Source: Sesamum alatum (lineage: Eukaryota > Streptophyta > Magnoliopsida > Lamiales > Pedaliaceae). Taken from it: 64,000 nt of DNA. Location of the stretch: positions 7,083,001-7,147,000 of the forward strand of contig JACGWO010000006.1 of NCBI GenBank assembly GCA_034509735.1. Reading direction: 5' to 3'. The position numbers and the translations under genes were made by a program. The notes under the pieces are model-generated. The model was not told the DNA's origin. It did no database searches and saw only the letters and a program-made list of their open reading frames with translations. Shown piece after piece: positions 43,504 through 54,094 of the stretch. How positions within the stretch are numbered: the stretch's first letter is position 1; every line of letters starts with the position of its first letter.

Positions 43504-44274
43504 TCAGCTCCCAAGGCCATAACTACACTCGGGCACCCAACTACCTCGAAAACCTCGGACTCCGTCCTCACCTTCACTCTCGGACCCCTCACTCCCACTG
43601 CTAACCTCGTCGTTCTCACCCTCAATCTGGCCGCTATCATCGTGCTCATAGTCACCGGCCTCCCCTCCGCCACGACAAGTGTCCAACCCATCTGAGTGAG
43701 GTGAATCAAAATTAATCAAGTTCTCCAAATCATCTAAAGAGTCGACAGAGTGATACTTGGGAAGGTTCCTTATCACCGCGTCGTGGAAATCATCCCAAAT
43801 ATTTTCCGAGGAACCAAAATTATTCGTCGACAGAAAATCCATCTCCCGCATATCAAACACTCCCGACGACAAAAAGTTATAAGAACTATGCCCGGACGCA
43901 GACGGAAGGCACGAGGCGTTGCCCAAAATCGGGAGGGGGGCGGCGCCTCCTCTCAGCCCGAGGCAGCGTTGCCTCGAGCTGGAGGAGGCACCTCTTCCCA
44001 GCCCGAGGCAGCGCAAGCTAGAGGAGGCGCCTCCTCCCAGCCCGAGGCTGCGCCTCGGGATGGAAGGGGCGCGCCCCCGCAGCCCAAGGCGGTGCCCTCT
44101 CCCGTCTCGGAGCCACGCCCCGACACCTCGCCGCACGCATCCGACGGCCCACCACCGGCACTCACAATGCGTCGCCTCACAACCCTCGCTACCCCCATCA
44201 AAATCCTCATCACTAGACATGGTGATATAATGGAGTAGTCGTACAAAACACAATGCTAAAGAAAGAAATTGCAA
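43504..44274 (-). pseudogene. Antisense ORF of gypsy element, N-terminal acidic part
   Basis: A 256-codon reading with a likely start at MSSDEDFDGGS (ATG at 44220). It contains a Gly/Ala-rich repeated stretch produced by a GC-rich tandem repeat (about 43925-44110), then an acidic tail rich in D, E, S and G. An acidic, low-complexity N terminus fits the N-terminal piece of the same antisense gene. No catalytic motif was seen. Confidence 0.5.
43925..44110. repeat. GC-rich tandem repeat of about 42-48 bp
   Basis: Four to five imperfect units contain GGAGGCGCCTCCTCCCAGCC and CGAGGCAGCG type segments. They lie inside the antisense ORF group and are among the most GC-rich DNA in the window. Confidence 0.75.
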
Positions 44275-44515
44275 GCAAGAGTTTAGTAAGGGAGGAAAAG
44301 TTTACCTTTAGAAGCCATAGGTGTTGCTTGAAAGTAGCTCTTGAGGAGTGAAGAAGAGTGGTGGTGATAAGAGAGGTGGGGGAAGAATAATTAATGGATT
44401 CCCACCCACCCACTACCAAGTCTTCAATGCCTCAACTTTTTCTTGCTGAATCAGTTACTCTCACCCAGATTACTAAGTCGGCCAAAGTATTTTGTCCGAG
44501 AGTGGACGGGTTGTA

Positions 44516-44780
44516 TGATGTATATAATAGTAATTATAATTTACTTATAAGGGTATAAGAGTAATTTTCCTATGTAGACCACATGGTAAATATATACACC
44601 ACATCTCACCATAAAATAACTAAATCACTATAAATACAAGATATATTAATTTTTAATGGTAAGTTACTATTCACTAATTTGACGACACATACAAAAATTC
44701 TCTCACTAAAACCTGGGGTGCAATTGTGTCGGGGGCATTTTTTCCCGATTATTCCTTCACTAAAAACCACTTCTACATCA
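44516..44780 (+). repeat. 3' LTR of the gypsy element
   Basis: 265 bp from TGATGTATATAATAG to CCACTTCTACATCA, with 7-bp terminal inverted repeats. A purine-rich stretch (CCGAGAGTGGACGGG) precedes it. Confidence 0.85.
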
Positions 44781-44785
44781 GGTAC

Positions 44786-45331
44786 GATAGCTTTGATTTA
44801 GGACATGATTATCTCCACAATTGAGCCTTGTTTTGATACCTTGATTTGGTTGTGATTATCCCACCAATTGAGCCTTGATTTATATCAAAATTGGGACGGA
44901 TAATCAAAAGGTGCAAAAAGATGTGGCAAAGCCCATCGCAAATTATTGACAAATTTTTGCAAGTCATGTTTCTCACAAATTCCATTATAAAATTGGCCAA
45001 ATTTGGCAGATAACTTTCCATCACAATCCGTCGCTAACTTTGTCACAAGTTGCATTTCGTCCAAACTTTGGCAGAAATCAAGTGGAAAGTTGTGTGTCAG
45101 ACATATGTGTAACGACAATATAAGTAAGACGAAGTCAACAAACATCCTATAAAAATATTAATAAGCACAAAAATCCCTTTAAATAAACAAAGAACACAAT
45201 TCTCTGACATTTAAAATAAGGGACAACGCGACTCCCTGATGCATAAGACAATTAATTTATCTTCTAAATGTTAAATGTCGCCTTGTCTTTTTTATGCTTA
45301 GAAAAATCTTTCACCTACTAATATTTTCATT
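44786..45331. other. Spacer with subterminal-like repeats
   Basis: Segments such as 'gatttggttgtgattatc' and 'tggcaaagcccatcgcaaat' resemble wording in the CACTA-like relic at 29690-30140. No gene or clear element edge is seen. Confidence 0.35.
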
Positions 45332-45340
45332 TAATATCTA

Positions 45341-45830
45341 GAGTTAATTATACTTGGACCCCTTAATATTAAATTACACTTTCTCCCAAAGAAATTTTAA
45401 AATTACATTTACAGTCGCTCTGAAAATTTACCTTTTATGCCTAACGTTTTTTCGTTAAGGTTTCAACGAAAAATATTGACGTCAACAAAAATAATTACAT
45501 ATTTTTTTAATTTTGCTTGTCATTTAACATTTTCATGTATAATTTTATACCTATAAGGAAAAAATGCAATAATATTAGCATCACTCCACATGTATATATT
45601 GCATTTATCCCCTTATAAGTACAAAATATATACATGAAAATGTTAAATGAGAGGCAAAATTAAAAATTTATGTAATTATTTTTGCCGACGGTAGCATTTC
45701 CCATCGAAACCTCAACGAAAGAAATCAGATGTAAACGATGAATCTTCAAAGGGGTGTAAATATAATTTTAAAACTTTCTTGAAAAAAGTGTAATTTCACA
45801 TTTTCAGATGGAGTCTAAGTGTAATTAACC
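45341..45830. mobile_element. Inverted-repeat MITE, family B, perfect 9-bp duplication
   Basis: The arms begin GAGTTAATTATACTTGGACC and end GTCTAAGTGTAATTAACC. The inner arms contain 'cctcaacgaaa' and its mirror. The perfect flanks TAATATCTA are at 45332-45340 and 45831-45839. It is the same family as 49583-50132. Confidence 0.9.
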
Positions 45831-45839
45831 TAATATCTA

Positions 45840-46380
45840 CCCGTAGACTGACCGCTACTATAAAATGAAATATGACATCTTATCCTGGCCAAGTGATTTT
45901 AGGATAAATCTGGATTTAAGCATGAAGCAAACAAGTCGAATGAAAACACTTAAGTTTTTATCAGATAGGTTTCTCTTTCTTATGAGAACCACTTCTCGAT
46001 GTTCTTAAATATTGAAAAATAAATTAAATTATTCGATACTCGAGTAAAATCGATCGATAAAAGTTCATTTGAACTCAATTTATTAAAATTCAACAAACCA
46101 AACTCGAACAAGAAATTAAGTTAGATAAAACTTTCGAGCACAACTCAAACTCGATTCGATTAGTATAAAAATAATAAAATATATTTAAAACTATCATATT
46201 ACTCGAGCTCATGTTTGACAATTACAGCTCGTTTAAGCTCAATTATATCAAAAATCAAACCAAATACAAACACAATTTTTGAACCTCGATAATAGTTCAA
46301 ACGAGCTTGAACAATGGTATATTCGGCTCAACTCGAACGATTTAGAGCGCTGACTAAGTGTCCTTAATTACTACTTGGCA
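45840..46380. repeat. AT-rich region with TCGA/GAGCTC-rich wording
   Basis: Frequent TCGA, ACTCGA, GAGCTC and CAAACGAGCTTGAAC motifs, as in a dispersed plant repeat. Similar wording occurs at 25420-25620. No coding content is supported. Confidence 0.45.
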
Positions 46381-46555
46381 AGAAGCTACTGTTTTTTTAA
46401 CATCTTTGAATGATCTGTTCTTGATCACAACAAACACATTTAGCAGCAAAACAGAAGCAAGTCTTGAAGTTCAGGTTGCCTGATACACCATTAATAACTT
46501 AACTCATACTTCAATCCATGCAAATTAAAAGAAGCCAAGTGATCAAATATGAGTA

Positions 46556-49500
46556 TCAATATATTCGATGTATGAATGCTTCTACAAAACCCCATCCATC
46601 TTCGATATCTGGCCCTATCCAAAATCCTGAAATTAGCACATGCTCACTACAACTTACATCAAAATGAGAAGAGAGCGGCTCAAAACATCGTCTTGTGGGA
46701 GCGTGGATGCTGCTATGACAGCTCCTATTCGACAAAATCATGCCTCCATGAGAATACTTGTGCAATTGATGCGTTTTCGCTGCAAGTGCTTCAAGCTGTT
46801 AGACTCAAAAAAGACATTATAAAAGTCTAAATTGCACAAAATTCAGCACACATGTCAATAAACATCATTTTGTTTTCCCTAAACACGATTTCCTGACATT
46901 TTAAGTGATATATTGGTTTGTATTTCCTGAAAATAACAATCAACGAAGAAGGATGTCTAATTTTTCACTTTTTGGGTAATAGATATGAGTAATGATCATA
47001 TCCTAACATGTTTTATACCAATCTTTTAATTAATAGGGAATATATTTCAAAGACATGCTCTCCTCGATAATGAAATATTTGCTTCTTTTAATGGCTGAAA
47101 TTTTGGTTGTTCAGACACAGGTATCTAACTCTATTTCACCATTTTCTAGCACTACATTGGCCATCTAACAGTCTACCAGTTCTGACATATTCCATTTTTC
47201 CTTGAGTCAAGGGAAATCCCTCATGCAGACTTGGGCTGGAGCATATCATATCATGTCTTGCATATCATCAAGGCTTCATGTGCCTAATTAAGCTTACCAG
47301 TTTTCTGACAAGGCATTTGCTATAGGAAATTCCCAATTTTAAAAACTTAATATAACAACGGAAACAGACATATGTATGCACAAACACAAGCATAGAATAG
47401 TAAATTAACAAAACCGAAGTACGTTAATATCTATGGAAAGTAGTTCCTTTGGTGTTCAGGATAATCTACAACAGTCAAGTGCATACATGAAATATGCGGA
47501 CACATGGTATTGTAGTCTTCTTTGTTAACGGTATTACAGAGAAGCCTATGAATAATCCGTTCCGAATTTGCATGGAATGATCGAGAAATTTTGAGAAAAG
47601 AGGTAAAAGATTAGGTATCTGTACACTTGACCTCAAAAGTACTGTTCTGGAAAGAAGTGTGCTCCATCAATATTTTTAAGTGAGCAAGCACTTTCCAAAA
47701 GAAAATTGTCATTTTAAGAATGAGACAATATTTGAAGACATCCTGATAAGGATATATGAATACTCAATGTGGGGAGAGTATTATACTAACAACATTCCTT
47801 TTTCCTTTACCGTCAAATCTAGTGAGAAAAGATACATTCTGTTGATATGCTAGATGCATAAAAGAAAAAGAAAAGGAAAAGCTAAGAGGGAGGAGCTGGG
47901 TGAGAGGTGGTGGGGTGGGAGAATAAACAGAAGTGTTCATGTCTAGCATTTCTTATACTTGCATTTTCAGAACACTGAAAATAGGCCCAATTTTCTCTAG
48001 TTAAAAGATTAATGGAAAAGCTCAATTAAAATATTTGAATTTCGATAATTAATATTTTCAGATAAATTGACAATGAGAAGTAATAAGGTGATTTATAAAA
48101 TGAAGCTTTTCTTTGCAGTTTAAATTGTTATGCAACTGTCATTTGACATTTATGATAAGAGAAAGTTTTCATGTCACTCTTCAAGAGAGAGACAGAGAGC
48201 TAGAGTGTAGGAAGCATAAGAAAACAGTATGCATAGAAGGTGGAAACAATGATGTTGGAATATCAACTTTTGTATATTTTGCAGTACATTTAATCTAGAG
48301 TATGGGACTTGAGGGCTCAAAAGCTTATTTATCCATTATATCTTTCAAAAATAACTTCTAAATCCTAACCTGAACAACCTATCTTGTTACAACTGGTTCT
48401 TTGACGTTTGGCCCAATACAGACCTCCCATAACTTATTGCATAGTCCAGTAAACTTCCTGTTATGCGAATCTTTTGGAACGGACTGAATTTTTGCTCAGC
48501 GAAGCATGCAATCCAAGATACTTCATTCTCGAAGTCAAATGTACTCTTTAAATGATTCCAGCCACAGTCCGTCCATCTATCCTTTTGTACTAGATGCATC
48601 TGCAATCTAAGTCTGAATTTTGACAAAGGTAGAAAAGAACACTACATGTCGCTCCCAAAGTTGGAATATTTTCAGACAAGAAACTCTCCGAAAAAAACCT
48701 TGAGATTGTGGAGATCTCTGTTCAAACCTAGGCTCCTCAAACAATGGGAAGTTGCATATATTTGGAAAGAAAGACTTTATCCTTTGGTCCCATATAATGT
48801 GGATAGTTTTCAGAAATCACAGTAAACTGGCACTACATAAATACTCTCTTGCATTATTAACACTTTTTCATGATTGGGGGGGCTCATTTTCTCCAATCTT
48901 TTAGAATGAAACGCGGGGGCTTTAGTTCCAAATATTGAGTTTCCTATCAACATTCTGTATCAATGCAACAGAAACTGTCATTATTGAGTGGTGTAAGTGA
49001 ACGAAACCATCTGGAGGGAACCTTACCAAAGCTAATTATGAAAGTCGAAAAGCCCAAGGCATATAACCCCACATCACCACCACATAATACCAATTATGGG
49101 GTCCAAGTTCTATACCTTTCAATTAAGATCACAACATTGCACCACATTCCACAGCCAAAGCATCCAGCCGGCTGGCTTTCAGCTAGTTCCTTCCTAGGTC
49201 CAGATAAACAATGTGATACTGGATTCACCAGCCACATGAATTGACTTGGTGCTAGCTTAACTTACAGCTGGCAACAACAAGAAATACCAACTCAACCCAC
49301 CCGCAGCGCATGATTATAACTTGGAAAAGTAGTGGATGGCTCTAATACCAATTAATATGACCTGAAGGAATCCTACCTCAAAAGCTAACTACTAAAGTGG
49401 TGAGCTTAATAGTTAATACCGATATCCTGGAATACCGATATGAGATCCAAGTCCAATAACCTGCAATAAGGATCATAGCATCTAAAGGAAAATCCCACGC

Positions 49501-51101
49501 AACCCTTGGGGGGTGCTGGGTAGATGTTAGCTCGTTAAGATCTTTCATATTCTGCATTTTACTTTTATTTGGATACAAATTAGGGTTAATTACACTTAGA
49601 CCCCCTCTGAAAATGTGAAATTACACTTTCCTCCAAAAAGCTTTTGAAATTACACTTGCACTCTCTTCGAGAATTCTCTGTTTACAACTGTACCCCTTCC
49701 ATTAGGGATTGGACAGAAAAAGCTAACGCCAATAGAAAAATTAACACAAACTTCTAATTTTACCCCTCATTCAGCATTTTGTATAATTTATTGACAAAAA
49801 ATACCCTAGTCATATTTTTATATTGTAAGGGCGGTAAATGTAATATATATAAAGTCAAAAATGGTGTAACTTTGATAAATATTGTTCTCAAATTATTGTC
49901 ATTGAATAAAAAATAGCCATTGATGAATGAAAAACTAGCCATGTCAATATTAGGAGTAAAATTAGAAGTTTATGTATTTATTATTGAGGTCAACATTTCT
50001 CGTCCAAACCCTAACGAAAGGGGTATATTTGTAAACAGAGAATTCTCGGAAGGAGTGCAAGTGTAACTTTAAAAGTTTTTTGGGGGAAAGTGTAGTTTCG
50101 CATTTTAAGAGGGGATTTAGTGTAATTAACCCTACAAATTACGCTAACAATGTAGAGTATGATTGGGAAGCACGGTGTAGACAGGAAGTTAATACAAAGG
50201 ACGTGAAAGATGAATATAAGCACTGGGCCAGGTATAAGAAAATTCATTTTTTATGAAAAAATTGTCCAGGAAAATGCTTCAGACTCTAGAAGAAATGACA
50301 AGCAAGTCTGTATTAGGCTAGAAATCAAGCAACTAATTTTCTCAAGTTCGGCTCAGTTTAAAGTTGAGATGGATTTCTAGAAGATGCATGATACAGCAGG
50401 AATAAGGCTCAACTTCAACCCCACTTTTAGTTAGACGGATGAAACAGCTGAATCTTTCACCCTAATCAAAATAGTCATTATCTAGAACTTCAAATCAACT
50501 GGAACTTCATTTCTATCAATGCCCCATTCGAAGTCATTAGTTCAAATAATAATCTTTTAGTGTCAAAACTCTGGTCAACAGAGAAGTCAAGGAGACCAAA
50601 CCAATGACTTTAAAGTGGCTGCACAACCATTCAAAACTAGCCATCTGGCACACTCAAACTATATCTTTGATTATGATTCTTATTCCAAAACATTTCAAAT
50701 GAAAAATACCAAGAAAATGAAACTCATAACTTATAGAACCTCATATATATAATTAAGAAAATCATATGAAACTACAAAGATGGTTGTCATGGAAAATGCT
50801 GGTAGTTCACTTGGGATAATTAGAATTACATGTCAGAGACCTTTCAATTCTAACAACGCAGATAGTATTATGATTTTAGAAGGTCCTCTAAATATCAAAT
50901 CCATTGCTTCAGTTTGCGTGTTATAATCTGCATACAGTATGGCCTTCATCTTAAATTACCTTCTATGGGCATCTTATTAAAACCAATAGTGTCTAGAATT
51001 ATAGGAAACCTTCAAATAGAAGACGCATACCATTCCAAAATACATTACATGAACAAGAAACCACTTTAAAGCTTGGACAAAATCATTGTAACTTAGCATC
51101 A

Positions 51102-51132
<31 letters not shown>

Positions 51133-52749
51133 GAAAAAGAGCCCAGAAAGAACCTGTTCTGGTGGTTATGGGATTTATAAGCCTTCCACCAGTAACTCTC
51201 CTACTGCCTGTTCCCTACAGCAAGCCCCATCTAATTGTTAGTCAAAGGTGCCACCTAAAATATAATACCATTTTGTATTTACAGAAGAATAAAAATGCCA
51301 TAAATATGATTGTGTTTAAAATTACAGCACATCGTTTCAGAATATAGTTATTCACATATGGTGCTCAAGTTATAAAGTACCATTACCGACGAAAAACGAA
51401 AAGATTCATTAACCATACTGGAAAGATAAAAAAAAAAAAAAAATACGTCAATCAGGTATTAAGTCTATTACAAGAACCTGCCTAGATACAGAAACAGATG
51501 TGGTTTTCAAAAATTGGAACTTAAAAGTTCATATGTGTAAAGCAATTGAATGAAGCTATGCTGCATCAGTGCAGATTTTTGAGATTCTTAGAACGCATGT
51601 AAGAAAACAACATTTCACTTAAGCTGTTCTACAGATTTTGACGATGAATGAGATAGAACTAAAATGCAAGATTGGGATTATGCATACACCACAATGCAAC
51701 TAGTCAGCTTTACGTTGTTGCTGACCAAGATAAATATAAAAGAAACCTAAAAAGGCAAATAGCACACCTCACTTAACTATCTTAGTCAAGATTCCATATG
51801 GTTTTAGATATCAAGTTCAATCAACTTAACTCTATTCAGCAACAAATGAAAAAAATTAAGTTGAGTTCAAGACAGTAAATCAACACTCAAAGGCTTAAAT
51901 TCAGAAGTTTCATACCTTTTTCTTCCCCAAACCGCTCTTACATCTAAAATCAATACGAAAAACAATACAAATGAGGACTCCAAGAAAATATTATCTATGA
52001 AAAGGTTTCAATAGCACATTCCCTCATCCCTTAACTCAGCTAATTATAAATTTAAATTCTTTCATACACTACTCACTTCCATTGCAATGTACCGACAACC
52101 GAAGCCCTTCAACTGTAAGGAACTAGATGGAGAAAGAATACTGCAACAGTCATGCACGTTAACCTTTTACTTCTATTTCTTTACAGCTTAATGGATCTCA
52201 ATAAAATTAAATACCCATATAAAAATACAATGATGGATTAGCAGAAGGGACAAAAACAGGTACATTTTTTTCCTTTTTTTGCTCAGACAAATAATGATTC
52301 AACCACTGTAAATCCAATCAAGTATCGATTCCCTATGAATGAACCACAGCCCACATTTGAAAGACCAAAACCAAATCAAAATAAATTAAGCAAAAAAGAA
52401 CACGAAATGCTCGAAATGTTATTCCATTTTTGCTTCTTCAAGCCCGAAACATTTCGTTCGTGAAATTAAAATAATCGTATCCCAAACTATAAACACCAAA
52501 AGCAGATACAATTGCAACATAATAAAAATGGAAAAACATGTAAAATCAAAGGCGAAAAAAGCTTTTCTTTTTTTTTTGTTATTCCGTTGTCCTATTACCT
52601 TAGGTTTCGTGTTCATTTTGACTGAATGAAAATGAGTTAAGATGAGACTGCAAATACCTGAAAATGGGCCTGGTAGCAGAAAGGCGTCAAAAAGCTTACT
52701 GAGAGTAAGTACGCCATGGCAGTGGAGAGTGATGAAACGAAACCGCCAT
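46556..52749 (-). CDS. Candidate multi-exon gene, unidentified product
   Basis: I propose a minus-strand gene from small exons whose reading phases agree. The 5' part has exon 1 at 52700-52749 (ATG in GCAATGGCG context; MAVSFHHSPLPWRTYS), exon 2 at 51916-51943, exon 3 at 51154-51214 (reading GSRRVTGGRLINP) and a possible exon 4 at 50960-50992. The 3' part has exons at 47298-47319, 47177-47235 (HEGFPLTQGKMEYVRT) and the last exon 46556-46779, ending WIGPDIEDGWGFVEAF...stop. Donors GTAAGC, GTATGA and GTAAGC and acceptors TTTTAG and TTGCAG fit. The exons between 47.3 and 50.9 kb are unresolved; the ORF at 48387-48626 may be one. The N terminus could be a plastid transit peptide. I do not recognise the family. 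A family-B MITE lies in an intron. Confidence 0.4.
48387..48626 (-). other. Possible internal exon of the unidentified gene
   Basis: A 79-codon open frame reads as protein-like sequence (DRWTDCGWNHLKSTFDFENE, then EVSWIACFAEQKFSPFQK) after acceptor-like CAG and TAG sites near 48590-48605. A partly overlapping open frame just upstream (about 48640-48800) reads FPNICNFPLFEEPRFEQRSP. The phases to the neighbouring exons do not close without another exon, so this is only a candidate. Confidence 0.25.
49583..50132. mobile_element. Inverted-repeat MITE, family B, perfect 9-bp duplication
   Basis: The arms begin GGGTTAATTACACTTAGACC and end TTTAGTGTAATTAACCC. The inner arms contain 'gagaattctctgtttac' and its mirror. 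The perfect flanks TACAAATTA are at 49574-49582 and 50133-50141. It is 550 bp and carries no gene. Confidence 0.9.
51106..51132. repeat. Poly(A) tract
   Basis: An A-run of about 25 bases. Confidence 0.9.
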
Positions 52750-52759
52750 TGCCGGTACT

Positions 52760-53280
52760 TCGAGAAGCATAAATACAGGTTTAATTATTATTTTAGTACT
52801 ATAAAAATTTTAAGACAAAATTACACTTTATGTCCATAACTCTTGGCCTTTAACATATTTTATCCTGTAACTTTTAAAATTTTTAATTTAGTGCTGTAAA
52901 TGATACCCCTTTACACATTCCTCTAGCTTTTGATGCATTTGGTTCAGGACCTCTCCCATTTGGTTCTAAGTCTCTCACATTTATTTTTATTTGGATAGTT
53001 TTTGTCTTGTGTTGACAAATTTTGTTAATCGTAAAATTTTTCAGCCAAAATGTCTAGCCAAAAAAGACACATTAGCTGTCAAGTGTGTCCCCACTGATTT
53101 GGCTTTGAATGAGCAATGACTAGAGTTTTTTTCCAAATTGAATCCTAGGTTCGATAGAATTGCCAAAAATTGGTTAAATTACTTTCATGTTGAACACTTA
53201 CGAATTCGAACATCAAATTCGAGCTAAAGAAATAGAAAATATGAGCCAAAGAATTTGCGGATCAAGTGTTGTAAACTAAA
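52760..53280. other. Intergenic, no recognised feature
   Basis: Partial wording of an inverted-repeat element occurs near 52800-52900 ('cataactcttggcctttaac'), but no mirrored arm was found. Confidence 0.4.
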
Positions 53281-53604
53281 AATGTGGGACAAAAGTTTGT
53301 TGAATTGTTGTGGACGGATGATAATCCTCAAAGGAGATTCTACTCTGTAAAGACTAAAAAATATGTGATATTTTCATTATGCATTGTAATACTTTTTCAT
53401 ATATATTTATTTGTAGAAAAACAAACATGGTGACTTTTTCTGTGGGAGGATCCACCTATGTGTCTAAGAGCAATGGATTGTGACACCCGGGTTACTTTGC
53501 AATATCAGGGAGAAGAAGCAGTAAATTGCATCATTGAAGATGAAGTTGACTATTATAGTTGTTGTCTTTCTGGCTATAGCATTGTTTTTGCTACCTTGAT
53601 TTGA
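53281..53604 (+). pseudogene. GRF zinc-finger protein, broken copy
   Basis: GRF-type zinc fingers bind nucleic acid and occur in small plant proteins, usually followed by a coiled coil and a membrane tail. The first piece (53281-53364) reads LLWTDDNPQRRFYS, the W-T-x-x-N-P-x-R-R-F signature. After a GTGATA donor and a TTTGTAG acceptor (53411-53416), the second piece reads LFLWEDPPMCLRAM (the F-W-x-D-P-P-M-C signature). It runs on to an acidic stretch and a hydrophobic end (CLSGYSIVFATLI), with a stop at 53602. The first C-x-C-G is missing, and an in-frame TGA or small indel lies where the third Cys should be. It is therefore taken as a pseudogene. Confidence 0.6.
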
Positions 53605-53758
53605 TGTAGAAATTAGACCTGTCATCCGACCCAAACTCGTTGCCTTTTTTTTTTTTTTTGTTCAAAATTTACAGCAACTTTGGTCACCATACTATATATG
53701 TTCATCATTTCCTCTGATCTCCTTTTTCTGTTATTATTTTTGCACCCTTTTTCTCTTT

Positions 53759-53779
53759 TGTGTGTGTGTGTGTGTGTGA
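53759..53779. repeat. TG microsatellite
   Basis: About ten GT repeats. Confidence 0.9.
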
Positions 53780-54094
53780 AAAATGGGCATTTGGAGAGTA
53801 AATACCATGAGAAGTGTTTGCATAGATTTAATTAAAGTATTATCAACTTATGATTAGATTTAAGTTTAATCTAGAGGGTTTGAAAAAAACTGTTTCGAAT
53901 ACAAAAATGAAATGCTGTGCATCAGAACAACAGCATCAGTATAAACAAACCCTTCTTCAGGTACTCATAAAACAAGATAGACAAGAAAGAAAAGTCGAAT
54001 GCAGGCAAAAACAACTAATCAACCTTAACCTCTATAAGAAAATAGTTCAAAAATCAGTGTGCCGACAAGGCTATCAAAGTTTTAGCGACCGGAT

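Larger units (their letters stand above)
39841..44780 (+). mobile_element. Internally deleted Ty3/gypsy (Tat-like) retrotransposon
   Basis: The 3' LTR is complete at 44516-44780 (265 bp, TGATGTA at the start and TACATCA at the end). At the left only the first about 102 bp of the 5' LTR survive (39841-39942), joined directly to mid-integrase. The rest of the LTR, gag, protease, RT and RNase H are gone. The LTR segments differ at about five positions in 100. The flanks GGTAT (39836-39840) and GGTAC (44781-44785) agree at 4 of 5. An antisense ORF group fills the space between integrase and the 3' LTR. Confidence 0.85.

Noticed and set aside
49000..49500. Two similar stretches with 'ataccaatta' and 'ccaagt' wording considered as LTRs
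   Set aside because: Similarity is weak, no TG...CA ends or primer-binding site were found, and the stretch may just be an old dispersed repeat.
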